From positions 1 through 64,000 of the forward strand of contig CAZSGE010000009.1 of the NCBI GenBank assembly GCA_964606325.1: a stretch of 64,000 nt of DNA, written 5' to 3'. Positions within the stretch are counted from its first letter, which is position 1. Every line of letters starts with the position of its first letter. The DNA comes from Berkiella sp964606325. Its GTDB lineage: Bacteria; Pseudomonadota; Gammaproteobacteria; Berkiellales; Berkiellaceae. The position numbers and the translations under genes are program-made. Shown here in pieces: positions 54,563 through 63,196 of the stretch. The notes below the pieces were generated by a model. That model was given only the letters and a program-made list of their open reading frames with translations, was not told the DNA's origin and made no database searches.

Positions 54563-55939
54563 TCAGGTCAAATAACGCATTCTAAGCGTCATGCCTTTGA
54601 TTTTACTTTCACTTAATTTATTCAACGCATGCGTGGCAAATTGCTGACTGATAGCTACGTATGCATGAAAATCAAAAATATCAATTTTGCCCACATCTTT
54701 GGCAGCTAAGCCGGCATCTTTAGTTAAAGCACCTAAGATATCGCCAGGGCGAAGTTTATTCTTTTTACCTGCTTGAATACAAAGAGTTCGCATTGAAGGT
54801 TTAGAGATAAGATTATCCGTTTTAAGCGTTCGCTTCTCAATTTTAGTAAACGTAATGTTATGTAACTTTTCAATGGCTTCAATTTTAAAGGTTTCACGCG
54901 CGGTAAATAAACTGATTGCAATACCGGATTTGCCGCAGCGTCCGGTGCGTCCAATGCGGTGAGTGTAGATATCGGCACTTGAAGGCAAATCATAATTAAC
55001 GACTAAGGGTAAATCTTTAATATCTAATCCACGTGAAGCCACATCGGTTGCCACTAAAACGGAGCAGCTAAGATTGGCAAATTGTAATAACACTTCTTCT
55101 CGTTGGCGTTGCTCAAAATCGCTGTGAATAGCAAGCGCTCTAAAACCTTTGCTATATAATAAATTGGCAATTTCATCACATTGTACTTTGGTACGGCAAA
55201 ACACAATGGCTGATGGCAGGTTATAATGCGTTAACAAATCAACGAGTGCGTCATTTTTTTCATCCACTGAAACTTCATACGCTAATTGTGAAATATCTGG
55301 CGCGTCTTGGCTTTCATGTATACGAATATCAATCGGCGCTGTTTGCAGTGAGCGGCTCATTTCATGAATCGTGTCAGGGTAAGTGGCAGAAAAAAGTAGG
55401 GTTTGTCGTTTTTTGGGTAAAAGGGCAATTATTTGTAATATCTCATCATAAAAGCCCATATCAAGCATGCGATCAGCTTCATCTAATACCAAAGTAGTTA
55501 TTTGTTGCAAAGGAAGTGTTTTTCGCTCGATGTGATCTTGAATGCGTCCTGGTGTACCTACAATTATCTGAGCACCTAAACGGATGGATTCTGCCTGCAT
55601 TCTAAATGGCTTGCCACCACATAAAGTGAGCACCTTCACGTTGGGCGTTAAGCGCGCAAGGCGGCGGATCTCTTTACTGACCTGATCGGCTAATTCCCTT
55701 GTAGGACATAACACAAGCGATTGTGGCACATTTAGGGAGGGGTTAAGCTTAAATAGCAGCCCTAGCCCAAAAGCTGCTGTTTTACCGCTGCCGGTATTTG
55801 CTTTAGCGATAATGTCTTTATTCTCTAAAATGACCGGTAAGCTCTTAGCTTGGATCGGTGTCATTTGTTCATAGCCTAAAGAAGCTAAGTTTTTGAGCAA
55901 ATCAGCGGATAGAGATAAGCTTGAAAATGATAAGTTCAT
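54563..55939 (-). CDS. dbpA: ATP-dependent RNA helicase DbpA
   Basis: A DEAD-box helicase for 50S assembly, acting at 23S hairpin 92. Motifs: Q motif YEQMTPIQAKSLP, Walker A ANTGSGKTAAFG, PTRELADQ, DEAD in LVLDEADRMLDMGF, SAT in LLFSATYPDT, and HRIGRTGRCG. The C-terminal ~75 residues are the DbpA RNA-binding domain (KKNKLRPGDILGALTKDAG, KIDIFDFHAYVAI). 458 residues from ATG 55939 match E. coli; an upstream ATG at 55966 adds nine. Confidence 0.95.
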   Translation of the reverse strand: MNLSFSSLSLSADLLKNLASLGYEQMTPIQAKSLPVILENKDIIAKANTGSGKTAAFGLGLLFKLNPSLNVPQSLVLCPTRELADQVSKEIRRLARLTPNVKVLTLCGGKPFRMQAESIRLGAQIIVGTPGRIQDHIERKTLPLQQITTLVLDEADRMLDMGFYDEILQIIALLPKKRQTLLFSATYPDTIHEMSRSLQTAPIDIRIHESQDAPDISQLAYEVSVDEKNDALVDLLTHYNLPSAIVFCRTKVQCDEIANLLYSKGFRALAIHSDFEQRQREEVLLQFANLSCSVLVATDVASRGLDIKDLPLVVNYDLPSSADIYTHRIGRTGRCGKSGIAISLFTARETFKIEAIEKLHNITFTKIEKRTLKTDNLISKPSMRTLCIQAGKKNKLRPGDILGALTKDAGLAAKDVGKIDIFDFHAYVAISQQFATHALNKLSESKIKGMTLRMRYLT

Positions 55940-55987
55940 GACATGGGCTCCAATCAGGATGGGCATTATGTCACCTTTTCTCCATAA

Positions 55988-56035
55988 ATTGTAGCCTTAT
56001 AGGTTTTGCAAAGCGAAGCGTGACTATCCTACAAT
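55988..56035. repeat. Degenerate REP-like palindrome
   Basis: ATTGTAG...CTACAAT outer arms with an imperfect inner stem and the core GCAAAGCGAAGCGTG, related to the hairpin at 53599-53624. It lies upstream of dbpA. Confidence 0.55.
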
Positions 56036-56115
56036 GATATCCGGCAAACTGAGGACAGGCATTTTGTAAATCGCCCAACAAGGGCCAACACGCTGATCTG
56101 ACTTAGTGCGACGAG

Positions 56116-56943
56116 CTAATCAATTATAGGTACATGAATGATTATTTTTTCTTCGTTTGTCCCATTAGGGATCTTATCGAAACTCAAAAATGCCGGCAAA
56201 ACTTTGCTTACTTTAAAATCAGAATTTTCAATCCATTTGCCAAAAATATAATGATAAGCTAAGCCAATATTCCAGATCTTGCCGCTATAACGAAATCGTG
56301 CATACCGGCCTCCAGAGAGGATCATGGTTTCTAAACCTAAATCTCTTTCACAAAGATATATGCCTGCGGAGAATCTTACTTGTGATTCACCTACATTTCC
56401 CGCATGCGGATTATCATGGCCAATCCCAATAAAAAGTCCGGGAAAATCATCAGTTAATTCTAAAGCATTTAATTTTTCACTAAGCGCAGCCCAAGCCTGG
56501 GGCGCACATTCATAATAGAGCCCTTTTTTGGTGACAGTTTGAATTTTTAAAGCATTGAGCTCTACGATATCGGGCTCTTCAAGCGTGACGCATTCTAATT
56601 CATTAAGGATATTTATTTTTTCTCTTGCTCGACTGGGCGCGTAACCAAAAGTATCTTTAAACCGACGTGAAAAGGCAGCATGATCTTCAAAACCTGAGGA
56701 AAGTGCAGTTTCTAGAATGGATTCATTTTTACTTTGTATAGACTGGAATGCCAATTCCATGCGAAGTTGGCGAATAAAAGTGCCAGGACTTTGATTTGTA
56801 TATTTTTCGAAAAGGCGCTTTAAAGAAGAGACCGATGTACCAATTTCAGCAGCAATATCTTCTAATTTCAAAGAAGAGTTATCAATATTTTGATAAATAT
56901 GGTGTACACTTTTTATGAAGAATTCTTTGTTTAAATGGTTCAT
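56116..56943 (-). CDS. AraC-family regulator with GyrI-like effector-binding domain
   Basis: A 275-residue transcriptional regulator. The first ~110 residues hold the two HTH motifs of AraC (LEDIAAEIGTSVSSLKRLFE, ILETALSSGFEDHAAFSRRF, FKDTFGYAPSRAREK). The C-terminal ~150 residues resemble a GyrI/SOUL-type small-molecule-binding fold (FPGLFIGIGHDNPH, GGRYARFRYSGKI, FGKWIENSDFKVSK). It is divergent from the methyltransferase gene and may control it; this is inference. Confidence 0.9.
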   Translation of the reverse strand: MNHLNKEFFIKSVHHIYQNIDNSSLKLEDIAAEIGTSVSSLKRLFEKYTNQSPGTFIRQLRMELAFQSIQSKNESILETALSSGFEDHAAFSRRFKDTFGYAPSRAREKINILNELECVTLEEPDIVELNALKIQTVTKKGLYYECAPQAWAALSEKLNALELTDDFPGLFIGIGHDNPHAGNVGESQVRFSAGIYLCERDLGLETMILSGGRYARFRYSGKIWNIGLAYHYIFGKWIENSDFKVSKVLPAFLSFDKIPNGTNEEKIIIHVPIID

Positions 56944-57185
56944 GCTGGCATTCCTGTTCTAAGATGAATAAATTTATTATATCGGTGAATAATTTAAATG
57001 TCTGTGCAGAAAAGTTCAGTTGGATGATTGCCCCTTTTTTAAGTAACTCATTGAGCTGACACCAGTATGTATCTATTATTATTGAAAAAATTGACAAAAA
57101 TCTCATTTCTAAGAAAACTAGATGCATTAAGCTAAAAACTTTAAAACCCCTTGAAACCTCAGTGACTATTTCCAAAGGAGAGTTC

Positions 57186-58100
57186 ATGTCTACCGATTCT
57201 ATGCCACATTCAGGTCACTATTTTGGTGATCAACGTGATTTGTGGTGGAACTATGATTTTATTGAATTGATGGCTAAGCGATGGGATCTTGGATCGGTTC
57301 ATTCTGTTTTAGATGTGGGGTGTGGGATTGGCCATTGGGGATTCACATTAATACCTTTTCTTAACAAAAACACACAGATTCACGGGATAGACGCTGAAGC
57401 AGCCTGGGTAGATAAAGCAAAAGCGCGTGCAAAGGAAAAGGGCATAAGCGAACAATGTCATTTTCAAGTAGGGAAAGCAGAACAGATACCTTTCGCTGAT
57501 AATTCCTTTGATATGGTGACTTGTCAGACGCTGTTGATTCACGTGGCAGATATCAATATAGCATTAAAAGAAATGATTCGCGTTTTAAGGCCAGGTGGAA
57601 TATTAGCTGTTGCGGAGCCTAATAATATCGCTCCCTTATTAATTTTTAATACCCTAAACGTGAATGAGCCTTTGGATAATTTGCTGGAGCATATTCGCTT
57701 TCATATTACCTGTGAGAGAGGTAAGCAAGCCTTAAAGTTAGGATATAATTCAATCGGAGATATTCTCCCCTATGCATTTTCAAGACAGAACTTAGAAAAC
57801 ATTCAAGTTTATTTATCTGATAAAACCTCTCCCATGATCCCTCCCTATGGTTCTCATGAAGAGAAAATTTTATTAAAACAAATAGAAGATTGGCAAGGCC
57901 AGGAAATCATCGTATGGCCAAAGGATGAAACAAAACGTTATTTTTTAGCGGGTGGTGGTTCTGAATCTGAATTTGATTCAATATGGCCAAAGCTAATAAA
58001 TGATGCTAAGACAAATAGGGAAGCCATTCAAAATCAAACGCTGAGTTCAACAAATGCGACGGTGATGTATTTGATTTCTGGTAGGAAAATTAATATTTAA
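57186..58100 (+). CDS. Class I SAM-dependent methyltransferase
   Basis: A 304-residue Methyltransf_11/25-type enzyme. SAM motif SVLDVGCGIGHWGFTLIP, acidic motif IHGIDAEAAWVDKAK, motif DNSFDMVTCQTLLIHVAD and then IRVLRPGGILAVAEPNNI. Substrate unknown. I start at ATG 57186, with AAAGGAGAG immediately upstream; an ATG at 57162 would put this ribosome site inside the gene. It is divergent from the AraC/GyrI regulator. Confidence 0.9.
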   Translation: MSTDSMPHSGHYFGDQRDLWWNYDFIELMAKRWDLGSVHSVLDVGCGIGHWGFTLIPFLNKNTQIHGIDAEAAWVDKAKARAKEKGISEQCHFQVGKAEQIPFADNSFDMVTCQTLLIHVADINIALKEMIRVLRPGGILAVAEPNNIAPLLIFNTLNVNEPLDNLLEHIRFHITCERGKQALKLGYNSIGDILPYAFSRQNLENIQVYLSDKTSPMIPPYGSHEEKILLKQIEDWQGQEIIVWPKDETKRYFLAGGGSESEFDSIWPKLINDAKTNREAIQNQTLSSTNATVMYLISGRKINI

Positions 58101-58186
58101 ATAATGTAACTTGTATGCACAAGAACGTAGGTTCATTCCTATCGCCAACTGAATTGCAATGCCATTCATTTCAGCAATTGTACTTT

Positions 58187-58223
58187 GTCATGGCTGGCAT
58201 GGCCTTTAAACACCAACCATGAC
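58187..58223. terminator. Hairpin between convergent genes
   Basis: Arms GTCATGGCTGG and CCAACCATGAC (one G-T pair) lie between the methyltransferase and L,D-transpeptidase genes. A second, smaller dyad (AATTGC/GCAATT) is just upstream. No long T tract. Confidence 0.5.
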
Positions 58224-58236
58224 ACCGTATGATTTA

Positions 58237-58998
58237 TCACTGACTAGAAGTCGGCTTTTCTGCCTCAGTGCTTTCCTCATTTTGTGCTACTTCTTTTTTC
58301 TCTTGTGGCACCATTTTGTCGTAAGTCACATTTACGCGCGTTGAGCCCACAGTCACAAAATTTTGGTTTAACCATTTGGCATCTGCCGGTGTCATGCGAA
58401 CGCAGCCGTGACTGGCATTGTAATTGGGCACCGCGTTTGAGCCATGCATCGCAAATCCACCATGGAAAAACATGCAATAAGGCATCGGTGCGCCACCTTT
58501 ACCAACGGGGAATATTTTTGATTTACAACTTGCACCTCTTTTTTCATATACTTTGAAAGTACCGGTTGCGGTTCTGCATTTTTTATTAATGTCGGGACAA
58601 TAACCTTTGCCACCAGAGACTTTGCCTGATTTTACCAGCTCACCTTGGGTATCATAAGCTGCCCATGTGCCATGGCTTAAATTCACTTTAACAATGTTGG
58701 TGTCATCAATTTTTTCAGGTGGTGCTTCAAAAGCAAACTTAGGCTCTGTATTTTTGACAATCTTTTTTTTGTGTGGATTTTTGCGCCAGCCATATCTTTC
58801 ATTTTCATATCGTGAATGCCAATAAGCTGGGCGATAATTGACTCTGTGGCAGACATATTTATAGGGGTTACAAACCCACCCTCCCCGCACGTGTCTTTCA
58901 CCATAGTCACGAGCTTGCCTGTCGCCATAACCAGCAAAAGCTGAAAAACTCAGCAAAGTTACTATAGATCCTATCAGCAAAACACTATATTTATTCAT
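58237..58998 (-). CDS. L,D-transpeptidase (YkuD domain), periplasmic
   Basis: A 253-residue exported protein. The signal peptide is residues 1-23 (YSVLLIGSIVTLLSFSAFA). After a basic Tyr/Arg-rich linker comes a YkuD catalytic domain with MHGSNAVPNYNASHGCVRMT, containing the catalytic Cys of SHGCVRM. These enzymes cross-link peptidoglycan or attach lipoproteins. The start is ATG 58998 with GGGGGA upstream; frame extension to 59052 would hide the signal peptide. The C-terminal tail is acidic. Confidence 0.92.
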   Translation of the reverse strand: MNKYSVLLIGSIVTLLSFSAFAGYGDRQARDYGERHVRGGWVCNPYKYVCHRVNYRPAYWHSRYENERYGWRKNPHKKKIVKNTEPKFAFEAPPEKIDDTNIVKVNLSHGTWAAYDTQGELVKSGKVSGGKGYCPDINKKCRTATGTFKVYEKRGASCKSKIFPVGKGGAPMPYCMFFHGGFAMHGSNAVPNYNASHGCVRMTPADAKWLNQNFVTVGSTRVNVTYDKMVPQEKKEVAQNEESTEAEKPTSSQ

Positions 58999-59132
58999 AA
59001 ATCCCCCATCCATACAATACAGTTTTCGCTGTGACAAAAAGATATTGCCCAAAGTTCCCTGAAATATATAAATGCAGTTGAGTAATTAGACAGTAGGATT
59101 GGATCGCTTTGAGCGATAAAACGAATTGATAA

Positions 59133-60743
59133 TTAGTGTCGAAACTTTCTTTCTACTGTGGCAGGATCAACCTTTGCCGCAGGTTGTTGTGCATTTTTAG
59201 CTGATGAAGCTGATAAAGCATGGCCTGGGGTGTAAACCGGAGATGGTGTAAATAAATTATCATCAGGACGCTCTTCCATTTTAGATTCAGTTTTTGCAAC
59301 ATTAGGTATTGCGCCGCGAGCTAGGGGTTGTGCTGCTTGCGCGGTTGATGGTTCTGTTTTTGCTGAAGCCGTAGGAGGTGGAGCATGCTTTTCCTCCTTA
59401 TGATTGGTATTTTTAGCAAAGACCCCACTTAACCGTTTTGTGCTTTTAGATATTGTGGAAAATAACGAACCACTAACAGATGCTCTTTTTTCGGTCTGTG
59501 TATTAGATCGAGGTTTGACGGTTGCCACAGGTGGTGTCGCATGGGAGTGAGCACGTGATTTAGTCGCGGCTTGCGCAGTAGGAGAGGACATTTTTTCAAC
59601 AGGCGTAATAGCTGCGGGCGCAGGGGGCTTTGCTTCAGCTGTATTTGCTCTAGATGCAGCCGCCGTAGGTGCTACTACTTTTTCATTATGGGATTGCACA
59701 AGTTCTCTGTGGGCTTCTTGCAATAGTGGACCGCAAGCCAATGGGCTAGTGGTAACCACATCAATCTGTGAGCCTAAAACAATTGGCATCTCATCACGGT
59801 GAGATTTTTTTGTATTTAATTTACATTCCGTTGGTGAATATTTAGGATCAGCATGCGTAACAACTTCTGATAATTTTTTAGAAGGTAAAGCCGGTTGGAC
59901 ATTCGATGTAATGATATGTGAACACAACGTAGGGAGGGGCTCTGACACTTCTCCATTCCCAGCACGTTCAACAGCCTGTTTGAGCTGCTCGGTTAAGCGA
60001 TTTCTGGCTATGCCAAAATGATGGTCATAACAAATTTCTACGCAAGAAAAGAAGCTTTCGTTGCCAGCTGTTTTACAGATAATGGTGTTATTAAAAGAGA
60101 AGGGGTGCGCTTTTCCGTTAATCGTAATATTACTATCTAATTCATCCTTTACGGCTTTAGTACCAACTTGTTCAGGTGTTGCTTTAATACCTAAATTATC
60201 ATGCACCGTGCGGCCATTTAATAAGCTTTTTTCTGAATAAACAGGATCTAATTCTGATGGGATATTTTTAACCAAAAAATTAATTTTTGGATCCGTGCCA
60301 CATTGAATATGAGGGACCACGTTCATGACAGGGGCATCGGGACCGTCAGAGCTTTTCACTGCAAAGGAACCTAGCACCAGATGTAAATTTTCAGGTTGTT
60401 TTGCTGCTAAGTCAGCAATCTGTTGTTGAAGTGATTCAAATTCAGCAAGACTCAGAGGTGTTTTAGTGTAAAACATAAACTCATTGGTAACCAATCTAAC
60501 GATATGATTAGCGCTTTCTGGTTTTAAATGATTACCATCACAATTTTGCTCTCTGTGTTTACTCGCAGCAATTTCAGTTAAATTCGCAATAGATTCGAAT
60601 ATTTCCTTGCTTCGATTTGGGTTATCAACAAAGCCCTTTCTGACCACGCCAGCAAATTGACCGGTTGGGTTCGCGCCATCCTTTTTGGGTAGGGCTGTAC
60701 ATATAATGTCTTGGATGACTATTTCTTGCGCGCCTGCTTTCAT
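59133..60743 (-). CDS. Nitrilase-like protein with long disordered tail, candidate effector
   Basis: A 536-residue protein without an assigned family. Residues ~80-250 show a pattern like the carbon-nitrogen hydrolase fold: RLVTNEFMF (Glu88), LHLVLGSFAV, a Lys in INFLVKNIP or SEKSLL, and SCVEICYDHHFGIAR (Cys238), giving a possible Glu-Lys-Cys triad. This match is by eye only. From ~340 the sequence is Pro/Ala/Ser/Thr/Lys-rich and probably disordered (SRANTAEAKPPAPAA, KTEPSTAQAAQPLARG). No signal peptide. The architecture resembles secreted effectors, but secretion is inference. Confidence 0.6.
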   Translation of the reverse strand: MKAGAQEIVIQDIICTALPKKDGANPTGQFAGVVRKGFVDNPNRSKEIFESIANLTEIAASKHREQNCDGNHLKPESANHIVRLVTNEFMFYTKTPLSLAEFESLQQQIADLAAKQPENLHLVLGSFAVKSSDGPDAPVMNVVPHIQCGTDPKINFLVKNIPSELDPVYSEKSLLNGRTVHDNLGIKATPEQVGTKAVKDELDSNITINGKAHPFSFNNTIICKTAGNESFFSCVEICYDHHFGIARNRLTEQLKQAVERAGNGEVSEPLPTLCSHIITSNVQPALPSKKLSEVVTHADPKYSPTECKLNTKKSHRDEMPIVLGSQIDVVTTSPLACGPLLQEAHRELVQSHNEKVVAPTAAASRANTAEAKPPAPAAITPVEKMSSPTAQAATKSRAHSHATPPVATVKPRSNTQTEKRASVSGSLFSTISKSTKRLSGVFAKNTNHKEEKHAPPPTASAKTEPSTAQAAQPLARGAIPNVAKTESKMEERPDDNLFTPSPVYTPGHALSASSAKNAQQPAAKVDPATVERKFRH

Positions 60744-60863
60744 GTATATTCACTATTTATCAGTGTCTAGTACCTACTATATAATTACCATTACAGTTTA
60801 TCATTTAGGCGTTTGTCTAAGATATGTTTCATAGCTATGACCTACTACTAATCAAGGTGAAAA

Positions 60864-61232
60864 ATGCGTGAAGAAATTAAAAATATAATCAGTGGTGCTT
60901 CTGATGATCAGATTGATTTAGGTGAGATGGAAATCAAAGACGATGAAATGGCTGAAATCATGCAATTTATTGTTCAATCTCGTCCGCAGCTAAAAGCGCT
61001 TTTTTTGAATAATAATCTGATTTCAGATACAGGTGCCAAAGCTATTTCGCTTGGTTTACCTTCATTAAAGCAATTATCAAGACTCGATCTCCAAGCTAAT
61101 CAAATAGGCAAGGAAGGCTTGCAAGCTATATATAGCCTAAAAAATGAAGAAACTAAATTGGCCATTCATGGAAACAAAATTGGTGATAATGCAGTGCTAG
61201 AAGAAATTAAAAAAGCTGCATTTAGAAAATAA
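60864..61232 (+). CDS. Small leucine-rich-repeat protein
   Basis: A 122-residue protein with about three ribonuclease-inhibitor-type LRRs: LKALFLNNNLISDTGAKAI, LSRLDLQANQIGKEGLQAI, KLAIHGNKIGDNAVLEEI. AAGGTG precedes the ATG at 60864. It is related in repeat type to the larger LRR protein at 2554-4104. Function unknown; possibly an effector or a fragment of a longer LRR family. Confidence 0.75.
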   Translation: MREEIKNIISGASDDQIDLGEMEIKDDEMAEIMQFIVQSRPQLKALFLNNNLISDTGAKAISLGLPSLKQLSRLDLQANQIGKEGLQAIYSLKNEETKLAIHGNKIGDNAVLEEIKKAAFRK

Positions 61233-61393
61233 TGTCATGACGTCGAACCTTAGTTGATACTTTATAGAGTCATTGTATTGAGATGAGACCGTTTATCCAC
61301 AAATTTGAGTGTATCATCGGCTAGTTCTTGTTCAATGATTAATATAGGTGGTATTTTGTAAAGATATTTTTCAAGAATAGAGTTGGAAGAATA

Positions 61394-62128
61394 ATGCAAT
61401 CTGGTGCAGAAAATACTGAAGTAGTTGAAACACCAGCCCCAACGCTTGAAGGCTCATTAATGGCAAGTGTTTGTTTAGATACATTGGCATTGATCCTCAA
61501 CCATTCTGTCATAGATGAAAATAAAACGGTTAGAACTGTTTGCAAAGCTTTTAATAGTGCTTATCAACTTGCCCTTTCCTATCACCAAGACAGAGAAATT
61601 GAGTATTTACTCAAAAACCAGGCATCTATTTTAGCTAAAGCTGACATTAAAAATAGAGCTCAATTAGAAGTCTATTTTTCAAATTTAAATAAATTAGTGG
61701 GTGGTAATAAAAAAGACATTGCCCACATTCAAAATCGAGAGATTTATCTAGACAAGATAAACGGCGTTATCATTATTTCAAAGATGGAGCAAGCCCTGCT
61801 TAATCCAAGCTATTACCAGCTTGCCTGTGCATCTTGTTATCTGACGCGTGTACCTAGCCATATTTTCCAAATTCCTCGATTTAGAGATTTTTGGCAAAGT
61901 ATTAGAAGCATTGACTTATCAAATAACCATTTAACCCGATTACCTTTGATGCTTGAAACAATTCTTCAGAGTACAGCTATTTTGAGGCTTGAAGGCAACA
62001 GGCTCGCTTATTGTCCCAGAGCGCATGATTTGATGGAGAGTCAGAATTTATATGTTTCTCAAGTCATGGATTTTGAAGATGGATGCGAATCTCCTGACAA
62101 TCGTCGCAAATATCAAAAAATATTCTAG
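61394..62128 (+). CDS. F-box-like/LRR protein, candidate ubiquitin-pathway effector
   Basis: A 244-residue protein. Residues ~25-60 (CLDTLALILNHSVIDENKTV, RTVCKAFNSAYQ) fit the F-box pattern L-x2-L-x3-I...V-C-K-x-F. Residues ~170-215 contain two LRRs (IRSIDLSNNHLTRLPLML, AILRLEGNRLAYCP). F-box plus LRR is the layout of eukaryotic SCF substrate receptors and of Legionella F-box effectors. No signal peptide. The F-box match is by eye and should be tested by profile search. Confidence 0.65.
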   Translation: MQSGAENTEVVETPAPTLEGSLMASVCLDTLALILNHSVIDENKTVRTVCKAFNSAYQLALSYHQDREIEYLLKNQASILAKADIKNRAQLEVYFSNLNKLVGGNKKDIAHIQNREIYLDKINGVIIISKMEQALLNPSYYQLACASCYLTRVPSHIFQIPRFRDFWQSIRSIDLSNNHLTRLPLMLETILQSTAILRLEGNRLAYCPRAHDLMESQNLYVSQVMDFEDGCESPDNRRKYQKIF

Positions 62129-62473
62129 CTTCATAATTTACATGTTCGAATCCTAACGTTATATGGCGTTCGTGCCATAATTTGTTTTGAGTAAATCGAG
62201 TAAAGGGCATCACAGGCGTCTTGAGGCCGATAATTGCCATCGTTTACCTTGTAATAAATTTTAAGAGCTAAGAGAAATGTGTTATACTTACCTAAGCGTT
62301 CTTTCCTGACTCAGAATCGTTTGGTTTTAGATTCAAGTCTTAGTGGCCTATTGTGGCCCACCTCGAAGACTCGCTGCCTTTTTTCTAACCCCATCTAGGG
62401 TAAGACAGGCGATAGTGGGCTAATCGGTAGTGCCCTCATTTAACCAGATTTTTCTGACAAGGTAACTAGCAAT
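62129..62473. other. Intergenic region with tRNA-like fragment
   Basis: 345 bases with no convincing gene. It begins with the end of a 20-base repeat shared with 25523-25542 and contains a tRNA-Ile2-like 3' fragment (62308-62349). It also holds the likely promoter region of the GNAT gene. Confidence 0.45.
62308..62349 (+). pseudogene. tRNA-Ile2 3' fragment
   Basis: GACTCAGAATC, TTTGGT, TTCAAGTC and TTAGTGG align in order with the anticodon-to-acceptor half of the tRNA-Ile2 gene at 53521-53560 (GACTCATAATC, TTTGGTC, TTCAAGTCCTAGTGG). The 5' half is missing. Possibly a relic attachment site left by an integrated element. Confidence 0.6.
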
Positions 62474-62929
62474 ATGAACAACGTGGTTGTAAGAGAAGCA
62501 AAACCTCAAGATGCAAAAGTATTGACTAATATCGCTTTAAGATCAAAAGCGCATTGGGGCTATTCGCCAGAACTTATCGATCAATGGCGACCTGAATTAG
62601 AAGTTACCTCTGAATTGATTCTGAATTCGATTTGTTTCGTTGTTGAAGTGGATGGCGAAGTAAAAGGTTTTTGGTGTCGAGCACCAAAAGAGGGATTATC
62701 TGAAGGCCGATATTACATTGAACCCGAGGCTATTCGTCAGGGTTATGGCAGAATGCTATGGGCTCCAGTAACTACTAAAGCGAAAGAATTAAAAGTAAAA
62801 TATTTGACTTGGGAAACTGATCCCAATGCGGTAGGTTTTTATTTGAAAATGGGCGCTAAGCAAATAGGTACAACAGACTCGAAAATTGTACCAGGAACCA
62901 AAACACCTATTATGCGATTGTATTTATAA
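62474..62929 (+). CDS. GNAT family N-acetyltransferase
   Basis: A 151-residue GNAT protein: VVREAKPQDAKVLTNIALRS at the start, motif A IEPEAIRQGYGRMLWAPVTT and motif B LTWETDPNAVGFYLKMGAKQ. It transfers an acetyl group from acetyl-CoA to an unknown amine. AAGGTAA lies upstream of the ATG. Confidence 0.9.
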   Translation: MNNVVVREAKPQDAKVLTNIALRSKAHWGYSPELIDQWRPELEVTSELILNSICFVVEVDGEVKGFWCRAPKEGLSEGRYYIEPEAIRQGYGRMLWAPVTTKAKELKVKYLTWETDPNAVGFYLKMGAKQIGTTDSKIVPGTKTPIMRLYL

Positions 62930-62937
62930 TCAGATTG

Positions 62938-62967
62938 AAGGTGGGGCATTGAAATATGCCCACCTTT
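62938..62967. terminator. Hairpin after the GNAT gene
   Basis: Arms AAGGTGGGGCA and TGCCCACCTT (one bulged G) around an 8-base loop, 9 bases after the GNAT stop. No T tract follows, so efficiency is uncertain. Confidence 0.5.
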
Positions 62968-62977
62968 AACACAAATC

Positions 62978-63139
62978 TCAAGCAATTTTAGCAACCCCTG
63001 CACGAGTAATTTTAACCAATTTCAAACGTTCTTCGATTTCTGCTATAACTACCTTCATCGTTTTAGCATCATGCTGATAAGGAACAATCTTCTCTCTGAG
63101 CTGGTAATACGCAGTGCCTGGGGAAGATAAATCTAAGCG
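62978..63139 (-). pseudogene. Fragmentary reading frame, possible gene remnant
   Basis: An open minus-strand frame without a good start that reads LDLSSPGTAYYQLREKIV and later IAEIEERLKLVKITRAGVAK before its stop. The composition looks protein-like and helical, which suggests the 3' end of a decayed gene. No family recognised. Confidence 0.3.
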
Positions 63140-63196
63140 TCATAATAGACATTAATAACAATCACCTAAGGGATAATGCCTTAGGTGATTAGAGGG

